From assembly GCA_964007475.1 (NCBI GenBank), contig OZ023273.1, positions 17,187,922-17,251,921 of the forward strand: DNA of 64,000 nt, written 5' to 3'. Position numbers and translations under genes: made by a program. This stretch comes from Hybos culiciformis. Its lineage: Eukaryota; Arthropoda; Insecta; Diptera; Hybotidae. Positions 37,786 to 50,900 of this stretch are shown here, in pieces (position 1 is the first letter of the stretch; each line of letters begins with the position of its first letter). Under the pieces are notes generated by a model. It searched no databases. It saw nothing but the letters and a program-made list of their open reading frames with translations, and was not told where the DNA came from.

Positions 37786-39254
37786 AAAAAAAAAGAGAAT
37801 AGCATTTTACCTTGACTTTTTTCGTAGGATTTCGTTCAAGGAAAAAATTAAGTTTTTGTTTTCGCATAATACTATTAAATATATAAATATAATAGTTATT
37901 CTTATTATATTCTTATGAAGACTGATATTGAAACTGAATTATGGAAATTTTCAACATTTGTTTCTATAATTTATCAAAAACAGAGTAGATATACTATAGT
38001 TTAAGAATGATATAAACAGTACATGTATAATTTGGGGTTCCTAGAATTAACTTTTATGTTACTTTATTAGTTCATTACACAAAGTAAGCTATTTCGGCGT
38101 TAGTTACTCGTGTTGTAATGGGTATAATGACTTCCTGTGAATAGCATTTTCCAAAATAAACATATTATTTAACGGTCGAACCAACCAACAAAATCAATTT
38201 TATCGAATTATAACATTTATCTTATTGTTCTCAATTCATTCTTCAATTTGTCGAAGCTTAAGTAAGAATATACGCAAATGGTTTAAAATTTAATCGACAA
38301 AAGTCAACTATATAGTATATCTAAGTAGAAGTTTTTTAACCTCTGAATTCTATTTGCCAGAAAACTTAAAAAATTGCCCAAGGTTATTACCTCCAGCCAA
38401 TTAAAGATATTCACAATATAAAATTCATTTTTCATTTTTCTTTATAATATTTTCGCAAAGCTTATCACCAAAATTTTTTTTCTTTCCATTCTTTATTTAA
38501 CCTACAACTATTCTCGGTTTATTTTTTTAGATTTTATTTTTATAACGTATATAAAATAAACTTTGTTAAAATTATAATTTGAAAACTTTTCGTACAAAAA
38601 TTATGTTTTAGTATGTACGGTATATATATGTTTATATTTATGTACTGTACATATATATAGTACAATTTCATTTTCTTCATAATTTCAATGCTATTTTTGT
38701 CTTTTGTTTAATACTTTCACACTTAACAAAGAAAAAAAAAAGAATTATCTTTGTTTTTTATTTTCATTTTCTCTATCTGTGTATCTTCAGGAAAATGAAT
38801 TTAAGATGAATATGAGAATGAAAAAAAAAAAAAAAAAAATAAATGAAAATTTGTACCTACATTAAAGAAAAGAATGAAGTGCAAAATATGTAGCCTTCTT
38901 AATTACCTTTTAGAGATAACTGGTTTATCTTCATAATACTTCTGTAAAAGTAACAAATTATTATGACTGTATAAAATATATAAAAATTTTTTTTTTGGAT
39001 TGCTTCTTAATTAAGTTTCCTTGAACGAAAATCAATTTGATATTTGAGAAATAGAAATATGAACCATATATACCTGTAGTAGATAACAAGTATTTTGTAA
39101 ATGAAATAAAATCATTTATGACGCAAAATCGTTATATAGATAGTAAATTTACAAATTCAATAAAAATATATCCCTTTTCCGTCGAATACGAAAAACGAGT
39201 TCTATACTTTCTTTTTCTGTCTGTAAGTAAGTCTGTTTTTCTATGCGTATGTTT
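37786..39254. other. AT-rich non-coding stretch
   Basis: No gene. It includes a self-complementary TATGTACGG..TGTACTGTACATATATA region near 38610-38660 and an A-rich run at about 38820. Confidence 0.55.
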
Positions 39255-39510
39255 CGTCTGCTGAGAAATGAAACAACGTATGACATTTACACGTCATTAT
39301 TTGACAATAGCACCATTCGATTCCTCGTACTTGATTTTATAAGTACAACTACTTTGCAATATTCTTATTGTTGATTAAAATGTGTTTTTTAGATGAAAAT
39401 TGTACGCTACTTGATATTTTTTCATACGTTTTTTTTAATTTTCAAATCTTTAAATTCAAATTACTCGAAACTATACTTTTCATTATACGTTGTTTCATTT
39501 CTGAGCAGGC
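39255..39510. repeat. inverted-repeat pair, possible MITE
   Basis: The left arm (39255-39281) reverse-complements to ATACGTTGTTTCATTTCT followed by CAGCAGACG. The right arm (39485-39510) reads ATACGTTGTTTCATTTCT followed by GAGCAGGC. Nearly all of the roughly 26 positions pair, across a 200-bp AT-rich interior. The arms stop abruptly. I cannot define a clear target-site duplication, so it may be a MITE or a remnant inverted duplication. Two overlapping chance frames on opposite strands (39393-39587 and 39461-39649) cover the right arm. Confidence 0.5.
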
Positions 39511-42500
39511 GGTTTCTTAAATGGTCCAGGCATTTGAACGTCAAAATATATGTTGAATTTTGTTTGCTGTCATTTAAGCCTCTATGATACCGGGTTTTAA
39601 AATTGGAAACTCTTATCCGGCTAAAAGGCTTAATTATTTTCATAAACAATTTTTACATTTTAAATTGGTTTGATCATCTTGATGTATGAAAATACATGCA
39701 TATATACATATATTTCCATGCCAACTATAACAGTAATCATTTAACATATTATGAATTCGCAATCTTATCCTATCGAAATAGATGTATAAAAAATCGTTAT
39801 ATGAAAAATTCTAAATACCAAGATATTTTTTATTTGCACTTAATACTTTTTATGTTTCTTCTTCTTCTTAAATTATAATTATCTAATTTGGTTTTATTTT
39901 TCTTTTATTTTATTTTATAAAAATCAAGTTTCTTATTATAACATGTTACGAAATCTTGAGGAATATGTGTACAAATGAATAGAAATAATATTTATTTAAG
40001 AATATTTATATTGTACATGTTCGAACATAAAGTGTTACACACATCATATTAAAATATCTTTTTTACTTATTTTTTTTCTTTATTTTTTTTTGTAACAATT
40101 TTTATTACTTTAATAATTCATTAGCCTCAATATAATGTATTTTGTTATGTGCTTCCTTCAAATTTATTTAGAATAAAATTTAACCACTAGGTATTTGAGG
40201 TTCCATCATAGAAATTAAAAAAACCGGCAATTAAAAAAAGAAATTTTTTTAAATTCTTGACATCGTTTGGTTTATTATTCTAAACTTATTCAAGCTTTTC
40301 TCTTTGTTCTACCCAATTAAAATCAAATAAATCATTCATTACAAGATTTTATTAAAAAAGAATAATTTTACTTTTAAGTAAAAATTAATTAAATAAGTTC
40401 ATTTGACATTAAGTCCATTAGGTGCTGTAATCTCTAAAAACATTGTAACAATAAAAGCTAAACATTTATGTTAAAAATATTGATGATGAGAACCTAAAAA
40501 CTTATTAAAATTATTTTATTTTTATTGCAAATCATTAAGTAATCAACATACTATACTGTTAAGTAACGTAATCAATATTAACATATGTAAGATGTTGTAT
40601 ACTACATAAGTATATAAAGGAATAGAGATTTCGTTTTAATTTTGTGTTTTAATTTTGCTATTCTGAATTTATTTCACTTTGTAAGTTAAAACCATTTAAT
40701 ATTTTTATCTTTTTATATGGGATGTTACTTACTATAATACGATTTTAAAAATGTTTATAAAATAAACTGAACGCATAAAAAAATCAGAATAAATAAAAAA
40801 GACTGTATAGAAAGATATATACATATATATATAATAGCCTTATTTTGTATGTACCCTACATCATTTTTTTTTAAATATAAATAATAAAATATAAATAAAA
40901 CATATCAATCAAATTTTTTTTATTCCTTTATTTGTAACTGACAAAATAAACATGTCGATTGACAATTTTTTTTTTTATATTGCTGCTTCCAATTTCCACA
41001 CATAGAAAAGTAGCAGTTGAATTAAAAAAAGAAATTACAAGAAAATTCGAATTTTTGATAATGTTTTTATTGTCCCTTTCAAAAATCATAAATGTTATTA
41101 TCCTATTAAGGACAAATTTTTATATTGACAAAAAATATAGTTTCATTGGTATTATTTTGGTACTATCTAAATATGAATTGTGTACACAAAAAAGGAACTG
41201 AAAATACAAAATAAAAATTTTTCATTCAAAAAGATAAAGATCTGTTTATAATTCTGATGTTTTATGTTGGTAAGTTTGGATGATGGTATTTACTTTTGAT
41301 TACTGCAGAGTTCAGAAACTATGGGATTTTTATCAATTTTACTTTCGAGTTAAAAACTGTTACACAATAAGCTAATCTCAAGAAATGCATTACTTTCGGA
41401 GAAAATTCACTTAAAATCCAAGTGAATCCAAGTCGCATTTCGCTTTAAATATGATTCCAGAACTTATAGAATTGTACATTAAAATGCAAGATTAATACAT
41501 AATCCAATAACAGTACTATTTGTAATAACTCGTAAAAATATAAGTTAAATTAATAAATAATATTAAAGAATGTCATAATTATATAATGCCACATTGGATT
41601 GGTTGGAACGAATTGTTCGTGGAGTCTTCTGTTCGAACGTTTTTTGATTCATAATTTGTCAACCGTATATAAGAGCTCTTAGATTGGCTGCTGCTAAACA
41701 AGTATAAAAATGTATTAATCTTCTTAAATATAGAAATTCGTAATAAAAAAAAAAATAATGGTAATTATAAGAGTTCTTTAAATTTTTTTTTTTAAATTGA
41801 AAGATTTTATTACAATTTAAAATCTGGTCCAAATAAACATTCCAATATAATAAAATAAACAAGTTAAAATTATTAAAAAATTAAAATTTTTTGCAGCATA
41901 AAAAGTAAATTACGCTATTTACATAATTTTCTTTTTTTTTTATTTATTTTTCAATTAAATAAGCTTCAAGTGTTTCTTCTTTTAACAATTTTTTAATTTA
42001 ACGACTTTCTCAAAAAAAATTTTTTTTTATTATTTCATTCATCATTGTGCTAGATTTAATTGATTTAAATTAAATGTTGGTAGTAAAAAAAAAAGTCATC
42101 TACTACTGGATGTTATATAATAGAAATTTCATGCTTGCTCTGAATTAGGATGAGTTTTTTATAATAACGATTTTGAACAGAACTTTTTGATGTTGGGAAA
42201 AATTTATCGTAAACTTAAACTTATAATCTTCTAAAACTTCTATAATCATAACCCATTTCACTGGATCGCTTGTGTAACGTCAACAGCACAGCATCCACAT
42301 ATGCATAGATAAGTCAACAAAATTAAAATGATTTTACTTATTTTCATTTACTAAACAAGTCTACTCATATACGCACTATTATAAATATATATGTAAGCAA
42401 CCTAAATTAATATATGAATATATTAATGTTTTATATAAATTATATAATAATTCTATCAAAATTACATTTAAATTATCCGAAACGATATTAAGAACTAATT

Positions 42501-43485
42501 TTATATAATATTGCGTAAGCAAAATTATTAGGTGGAGACAAACTGAATTTAACGCTTGTAAATTGTCTCAAAAAGTTATAAAAAAAAATGTACTTATTTA
42601 TTTATAAGTATATATAACACAATTCGAAAGAGAGCATATAAAAACAAAAGAAATCCATTAAAATTACATTAATCTTCATGGAAATATTATTATATAGTCT
42701 AAAATTGTAAATGTAAACATTTTGAATACATGAATTTGAAAAAAAAAAATGTTTGTAGAAAGAAATTTATTTTTATCCTAGATTTATTTTTATAGAATTT
42801 TTATTTCGTTTAGTCCCAGTTTATAGATTTGTGTTAAAATAAAAATTAAATGTGGTTGCTTGGTAGTACAATATGACGTCAGATAAATAATGTGGAGCCC
42901 AATTTTTCAGTTAATTCCCAGGATTGCTTTAATAAGTCTTAAGTCGACTTTAATGACATTTAATTATTTTTATCATGATTTCTCATATTTTAATTTTATT
43001 ATTCAATAAATTATTCATCATTTTGTATAGTCATTCAATTTAAATGAATCCAGCATGGATATTTTAATTTTCTTTAATCTATGAAGAATGAAACATTTTT
43101 TCCCTAAATTATTTGCAGTATTTTCTTAAATTATTATTAGATTATTATTTTGTCTTATCTAAAATACGTTACTAATGTTAAAATAAATTATATTTAATAG
43201 TTGTTATTGTTGTGAAAATAAATGTGCGCCCCAAATGTTTATTATCTTTTAAATTAACGATTATTTTGATTGCAATACTTAAAGCTACATTACACTGCAC
43301 TGATTTAATTTTTCTATTCTAGAGTATCCAATATTTTTTTTGTGTATTTTGATTTTATAAATTATATCAGATAAATCTAGTTCGTAGAACTGAAATAATG
43401 AGGATATTAAAATAAAAATGTTTATTTTTGGAATAATTCGTACTTATTTTATGTGATATCATAATACCACTAATTAATTATAATT
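39511..43485. other. AT-rich non-coding stretch
   Basis: No supported gene. The frames at 39696-39878, 40959-41201 (+) and 41659-41862 (-) are chance ORFs. AACGAATTGTTCGT near 41608 is a near-perfect short palindrome. A slightly less AT-rich patch at about 42240-42310 has no recognisable content. Confidence 0.55.
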
Positions 43486-43553
43486 GGCCGTCGTGCAGTG
43501 GTATTGTCGTTGTACTATATGAGCGAATCGAGATTTCTATTCCCACTTCGGGC
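43486..43553 (+). mobile_element. tRNA-like SINE head (candidate)
   Basis: GGCCGTCGTGCAGTGGTATT resembles the 5' half of a tRNA with a pol III A box (TGGTNCAGTGGTA). About 40 bp on, GATTTCTATTCCCACTTCGG resembles a decayed B box and T-arm (GGTTCGATTCCC). Spacing and order fit a tRNA-derived promoter, and the G+C rises sharply here. The anticodon arm does not fold well, so it is not a working tRNA gene. The likeliest reading is an old tRNA-derived SINE head with its body in the AT-rich DNA to the right. Confidence 0.45.
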
Positions 43554-43732
43554 TAGAGTTCGTGTAAAATTCAAGAGGACAAATTTTATATTTTTATGTG
43601 TTTTTTTTTAATATGAACATTTTCTTTATAATTACTATTTAATTAATTCTTAAATATCAAAATTTTCGATATCAAAGTCCCGGAATCTTAAAAGTTTCGC
43701 AAGTTCTGGTTAAGTATAATTATACACGTATT

Positions 43733-43928
43733 GAAAAAGGTAAATTGTACACAGGTAAAATATGTATCTATTATTCAAAACTGTATTTCTATTTTATTTA
43801 TTAACTTACCCTTTTCCAAAATGATTTAAACTCTTTTTTTTAGAAGAATTCATTCTTTTTCAGAATTTACTATTTTCTAAAAGAGTTAAAAATACCCTTT
43901 TTCTTAATAGTGCAATTTAACCTTTTTC
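43733..43928. repeat. nested inverted repeats (foldback structure)
   Basis: The outer arms are GAAAAAGGTAAATTG (43733-43747) and CAATTTAACCTTTTTC (43913-43928), inverse copies with one base difference in length. The inner arms are TTTAAACTC..TTTAGAA (43825-43844) and TTCTAAAAGAGTTAAA (43875-43890). The two stems are nested, so the roughly 200 bp could fold back on itself. It may be a small foldback MITE or internal structure of the neighbouring SINE or Helitron-like fragments. Confidence 0.5.
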
Positions 43929-44260
43929 AGAAGAATTTATCCTTATTGAAAATATCGCAAACAATGAATACAAGTATTTTTCAATTAATATGAAAATAAA
44001 ATAAATAAATTATAAAAATAATCCAATTTAAAGATAAAGATAAATTTGAACTTGTTATCATTAAAACAAAAAAAGTTATAGAAAACTTTTACAACACTAT
44101 AATAAAACACTTCACGACTTTTAATAAAATTTAGTTACAGATATTTTAAGTTTTTTTTTTTTCAAAAATTTCCATAAAATTTTTTTAAAAAATGTTTTTG
44201 TCAAAGAACATAAATTTGATGAAAACTGTGACCATTTTAGTTTAATTTGTATTTTATATT
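43929..44260. other. AT-rich spacer between repeat fragments
   Basis: No gene or repeat can be defined here. The T and A runs are typical of the background. Confidence 0.5.
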
Positions 44261-44400
44261 TCCTATGTAAATATATAAAAATGAAAGACTTTTAAACTTC
44301 TAAATTAACGAACCGATTTGTACGAAATCGATACTATTGGAAAGGTGAATGGTTTTTGGCCGTTTTTTTTGTGACATTTGGTTGACTATTTTCGGTGTCA
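44261..44400 (+). mobile_element. Helitron-like 5' fragment (candidate)
   Basis: AATATATAAAAATGAAAGAC is followed by CTTCTAAATTAACGAACCGA and TTTGTACGAAATCGATACTA. The order (an ATATATAAAAATGAA run, then 'aacgaaccgatttgtacgaaat') matches the 5' region of many insect Helitrons. I see no 3' terminus and no helicase. The start could lie a few bases either side, and other repeat families share these words. Confidence 0.35.
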
Positions 44401-47400
44401 ACTTTTTAAATTTTTTCGACTTTTCGTTTTCGAAATTTGTAAACTTTTTTTGAATTATTATTAATTAAAACCAGGCTACAGCTAAAGAATGTTCGCTTGT
44501 AAATTTATAAAATCGAGTTTAAATTATAATTTAAAATTTCGATTGATTGAAGAATATATGCCAAACCATTTGTTTTTATAGATTATCGCGGAAATTTAGT
44601 TATTTTAATACCTAATTCAATAATAAATGATTTTTTTTATGAATTTAAATTTTATTACAAATTTTTTAATTATATAATTATAAATAAATAATTAAATTTA
44701 TTTTATTTTGAAAAATGATTGTAGACGTTTTCTCAACTACTTCATGTAAAATGTAATTAATATTATTTGAAAATTGGTATTTCTCAACTAAAAATTTCAA
44801 AAGAAATAATTTAAATGAAATGAATAGAAAGATAAATAGTATTATGTTAATAAAAAAGAAATAGAACAATTTATTTTAAAATGGAATTGAAAATAAAGCA
44901 TTATTTTAAGATACTTCATTTACAATTTTCTTTTAATATCAATTGAAGTCAAAATAAATAGTAGCGAAATCAGGATTTAAAAAAATTGCATATTTTCAAA
45001 CAAATTTGTAACATTTACATTATTGGTGTTAGTGGTTTTTTGAATTTAATATTCACATATTTTCCCTTAAAAACTATTTCTATTCCACCAGAATAAAAAA
45101 CTAAATTAAATAATTTTATTTATTTTTAAGTAATTTATTTTATTATTATTTTTACTTTTTTTTCTATTTCATAATTAAAAAATACTCTTGTCATCGGCTT
45201 TTTCCATTTTGGTTTTGTTACTTTTTTTCTGTTGACTTTGTACACCTTTCAGATATGCCTCTTAGATCAGACTTCGTATAATTATCTCGTACCGTATTTT
45301 TTCAGAATTATTATTAGAAGAAATTGAATATTCAATTTTTCATTTGTTTACATTTACGAGAAAACACTTCTATTATATTTTTATTTCATTTCTGTTTCCA
45401 CGACTAAGAATGATTTCACTCAAAAAACAACGATGAGAAATATTTAGAAGATAGTAATTAAAAATAAAAAAAAAAATAAATGTAAAAATTCTGCATAAAT
45501 ATTTAATAAACCCATAATTAATCTATTATCTAGAAAAAATGGAAAAAAATTCTCTATAACAACAAAAACGATTTCAAAGAAAATTTACAACAAAACACAT
45601 AATATATACATAGATCATATACGTCAATGTCTATATATAATATATGGAAATTTATTCTGTTAAATGATGTAAAATATAGACTTCAATAACTTCAAATTGA
45701 TTGACTTAGGTCAGGAATCATTAAATATAAAACCAAAAAAAAAAATAAATATATTGAATAAATAGAATATTTTTGCAAATTCTATCTTTTTTTTTATCAT
45801 AAACAATTTTATGAAATTCTTAAGCTCACAAAAAAAAATTTTGCATAATAACAAAAATATATTTGATAAAATTTCTGAAGTTTTTTTTTTTTTTGAATAA
45901 AATGTTATAAAATTTAAATATACAATGTTGGCATTATAAATTTAAATATTATGTTCTTGGCACATTCTATTTCCCACATTATTGTTGTCATAACTTATTT
46001 TTTTCAAACTTTTTTCTCTGCAAGGATTTCAAATGGAATAAATTTATATATTTAATGCTATTATAACAAATTGTTTGATTTATATGAAATATAAACCAAA
46101 AAAAAAAAATTTAAAAGCTTTCTTAAAATTTCTAAATTAGCTTCAAATTTTAGGATAGAGCAAAAAATGAGTCGAAGAAAACTTTTTAAAGTCTCCCTTA
46201 TCAATAATTTCTTAAATATTTAAATTGTTTTGTCATTTCATTTATATTTATACTGGTATACAAATTAATTGTTAACAAATTAGAAAATAAAAAATTTGTT
46301 ATTAAATTTTTACATAAATAATATACCTACATAAATCTTTATTACTGAATAACAAAAATATTGATTCACAGATGGATTCTTATGGATTTTGTTTTCGTAG
46401 AAAATTCTACATTAAATTTTTTTTGATAATTCCAAATTGATATATATAGTATGTTATGGCCAAGCCACCCAAACCTTTACGATAATGATGCCTGTCAAAT
46501 CTTTGATCTTATCACAAATGTCGCAGTTAACCTTTTTGTTTCATCCAAATTCACTTATCTAGCCCAACATTATAACTTTAGGATAAATGCAATATTTTTC
46601 AGTGAATTTAACAGCGCGTGTTTTTCTCAAATTTCTTGAAAAGAGCATCCATATATAAAAATCATAATAAAGTTAGATATATAGAGACAATTATTCTAAT
46701 CGTACTAATTAATAATATTTAACTAGGTAATTAATAATATTTATAGATGAACATACACTTCAGTATATTCAAAAATATATTCTATAATTTTTCTCCTTTT
46801 TTTTAAAATTTTAAAGTTCAAAAGGATAATAACTTTTGATAACCAAATTCGATTTATTACTATTAAGTATAAGTTTAGTGAAAAATTTATATATACTCAA
46901 GTTTTTTTTTGTTTATTTAGAGAAAATAATTTTAAAGAAAAGTCAAGGTTATTTAATATTTTTTGAGAATAATTTTTAAGCTCATCTGCCCTTAAAAATA
47001 TATTTTATACAAATTATTTTTATACGATTATGATTTATGTTTTGTGCGCCAAAAGTATATGAATATCAAGTAAGCAGGCATCACATAGCTTTTCATAGAA
47101 AAAGGAATTTATAATGAAATGTAAATTTTTATTTTTAGAAAATATTTTTATAATGAGTTTTTTTATTTTTGAACTAAAAATTTTGTCTTAACATTGCTTT
47201 ATAATTTTCTTCAGATTTATAAATTCAATTATATATTAATTTCTTGAATCTACTAAGTCAAGTTAAGGTTATATATATTGAATTTGAATATCATGCTTTC
47301 ATTAAATTAACTTTAAACTTTATGTTTCTGAATTTAAAATTCAAATTCTGAATTAATCTATACATAGTAAGTAAGAACACATAAGTATAAAATAAATAAT

Positions 47401-47867
47401 GTTGACTAACAAATTATGAATAATTACTTATTACAATATTTTATCCCAGAATGTCATTATAATGATGTTAACACTTTTGTTATATTCATTATATTGACTT
47501 CGAAAGATTTGTCTTGGTTAGAAATATTATTTAAAAAACATTTTCGACCGTGAACATTTAAAGCCTATTCAATTTGAAGAGTACACCTTAATATATGTAT
47601 GCATGCAAATAATTACTCATGTTTTATTTTAATTTAATTAAATACTCAACTTTATTATTTTACAAATTTATATTGTTAATGGTAACATATACCTCTTTAA
47701 TAAGTGTTTAATAAAATTGTAGGTACATATTTAGTTTTTTTTTCCTTCTTCGTACTATTTAATTAAAATTAATGGGTTGAAAATGTTAACTTGTAATTAA
47801 ATTATACATTATAATACAGAAATTATTTTTTTTTCTTATAGGAGATGGAGAGATATAATATATAAAA
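44401..47867. other. AT-rich non-coding stretch
   Basis: No supported gene. The 62-codon + frame at 46451-46639 has somewhat more balanced base use than its neighbours, but no domain and no splice signals that fit. TAATTAATAATATTTA is repeated twice near 46710-46745. Confidence 0.5.
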
Positions 47868-47911
47868 GTTAAATATACCTATATAAATCGTTAAATATAC
47901 CTATATATATA
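47868..47911 (+). repeat. 22-bp tandem duplication
   Basis: GTTAAATATACCTATATAAA plus TC occurs at 47868 and again from 47890, where it runs into a TA tract. It is a simple short duplication. Confidence 0.8.
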
Positions 47912-50900
47912 AATTTCTTAAATTTTTATAAAATCTTCTATTAATTTAATGTGATTCTCAAATTAAAAAAAAAAAACTTTTAAAACATATAAATCTACAC
48001 TTCATCAACTTAATCCTTAAAAAATTGTATCAACCAGAAATCACCAATTTGGGTTTTTGACCGCAAAAAAGAGTAAAAGAGAAGCGACAAATAACAAAAT
48101 GTATCCACTTTAAAAGTGTCTTACAACAATCTTTCTTTTGGGATTTTACGATTTTTTTTCTGTGGCAAAAGACTCATTTAAGCTTAAAGAAATACGTCTA
48201 CACCAAAGACGTAAATAACACTGCCAGTGCCGTATACTATTTTTCAATATTTCCTATACTTATATTATTACTTATAATTCATTCCGTAGATCTTATTTTT
48301 TTTTGATTATAGAGCAATTTTTAAAATTCAAATTTGATTGGTATATTTTTTTCAATACCAAACTTTAAAAAGAATTTTCCTCACGTATGTATGGGCGTTT
48401 ATTATGTACGTTTGCACAAACATACATATCCTTATATATTGTATTTTTATTTGAAGGAAAAAGAAATTTAATATTATGTGATTAAAATGAACTTTCAAAT
48501 TACACCATATGTACATTTAGGAAAAATTATACGGCTTACGTGATTACAATCGTTTTAGATGTAAGCATTTATATATATTACAAACTAACATTATGTGTTA
48601 TATAATTTGGATCCTTGACCTATAATTGAGTATTAGTAGTCGAGTCCCCCCTATACGCATAAATATACTATATAATGGAAAAAAATCTCATTTATTTTTT
48701 CTGTTTTGGGTTCTACGCATTACGTGTATTTTTTGTACATAATAATAAAATTTATTTCTTGACCATAAGTTTCTTCATTTTCCTAATAGTTTCTTTTATA
48801 TTTTTGAAATTACCAACATAGTTTTAAGAATGGTGGAGAATGAAAGGATAAATAAGGGAGGATATTTATTATTATAACGTATGAATACATAATTAATAGC
48901 CTATTTAATATTAAACACATAGATTGTGGGGTTGATTTAAAAGCTTACATTTTAATGGAATATTTTACTTGTTATTTAAAAAAAATATTTTAATAAAAAA
49001 TCTTTTTTAAAAAATTGTGTGAAACGAACATGTTTTTTTTTCTATTTCGGTGGCCTGTACAGTAAAAATTTTCTTAATTGTAATTATATATTATATTATA
49101 TGAATTATTAATATATATTATATTATTTTATATTTATAATTTTAATTAGGGTTTTAAAGTTCTAAAGTTTGAATTTTTGTACACATATGCTTTACTATCA
49201 AATCAAACGAAATAATGATAATCTTTTTATGTATTACTAACAATTTATTTTTATTTTTAGGTAAGCTGAACATTTTTCAAAATTATTTATAAATTGGTAA
49301 GAAAAAACTTTTTTCTTTATATTGTACAACCTAGGTATATGCAATTATATTTTGAAAACATTCAAATTTTAATAAGTCTATATAAAAACTTAGTGTAATG
49401 GTTCTAGTGATACCCAGAAATCAGAAGCAATACAAAATTATTTTTTAATAATATTTTCATTCACTTGGAAGTTCGAAGCTTAATTACTTAATAGAGCGAG
49501 CCGTGATACTGATATCTTAAAATTAAAGTACTTTATTTATGAGCTACTGTTCTATATTGTTTTTCTAAAAATTTAACTTAAAAAAAACCGAGTGGTTCCA
49601 GATATGTATTTGAAACGCACAATAACTTTATCATACAAATTTAACCACAATTAATGTATAAAAATATTTATCTTTTGAATTGGAAAGGGTCAAAATAAAT
49701 TAATTAAATAAACTTTATAATAATTAAGAAAACTAAGCACTTTCATCAATCAAAATTAATTTGAATTAAAATTTGTATTTTTAAATCAAATTATTTATGA
49801 GTGTGCATTTTTATTATTTTTTTGTTAGTATATTAATTATTTTTTTGGTTTATATTTTAATTTATTGTAAATTTTATGACATTTGGCCTTTTGTATTTAA
49901 AAAATCAATTATTCTTATAAAGAAATTGATTTATCTCTTATTTGTTTGGCCTTGTGAGTCTTATTTCCACCTGGCATTGCATTGTATTAAATCATTTCAG
50001 TTGTAGCATAAAATGATCAATAAGTTATATTTAATAGTAGAAAATGGCATCAAAATGTTTCTGAACGAAAATGAAATTCACAGTTTTTATAAATAAACGT
50101 ATGTTCACAGTTTTGCTAATTTGTATTTATTATATATACATAGCCATGTTTTTGATAAAATTTTTTCCACGAAATTTATTCTATACGAAATTTTTGTTTT
50201 TGCTCATTTCATAAAATTTATTCTTATTTTTTTTTTTTAAAAAGTATCTAAAAAAAATTAATTTCGTATTTTTATTTACAAATTTTGTAAACTCTTCATA
50301 CAAATTATTATGATTATAATATGTCTTAGCAGCTGCTACAAATTACAGAGATTTTTTTCTTTCCTAGGTTCCATACGTAAAACAAAGTCCTACAATATTT
50401 TACGATTAAGATTTTTTCACTTCTAATGGTGTAGAAAATTAAAATATTTTTTAATTTTTTTTTTTTTTATATAACATTTTTATGTCAATGTATTGGGTGT
50501 AACAAGAGAGAAGAAATTTCACACTTTCCATATACGAAGAATTATTTTTCTTGTTAATAATATTCATAAGTATTATTTTCAAATTTTATTTCTTATATTA
50601 ATTTCATTAATAGATTATTTAATATTTTCATTGGATCAAATCTAATGATATTACATAAAATACAAAAAGGTCTTAAATAGTGTATATTTTTTAGGAATAT
50701 AGGTATAAGATATTTTTTTTATTTTTTTTTTCAAATTCTTTAACACTATTAAGCTATTTAAGGCTAAGGTTTAAATTTAGTTCAAAATTGTATAAGACAA
50801 AAAAAATATTTAAAATCGGCCTCAAAAAATATTCGGAAGTTGAAAAAAATTCACATCAAAACTATTATCTGTCAATTTAAAAAAAAATTTTTTTGAAATA

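Noticed and set aside
43486..43553. A functional tRNA gene
   Set aside because: A- and B-box-like words are present, but the acceptor stem and anticodon arm do not pair, so it is treated as a SINE head.
46451..46639. 62-codon + frame with balanced amino-acid use
   Set aside because: No matching splice signals or known motif. The length is within chance expectation for many kilobases of sequence.
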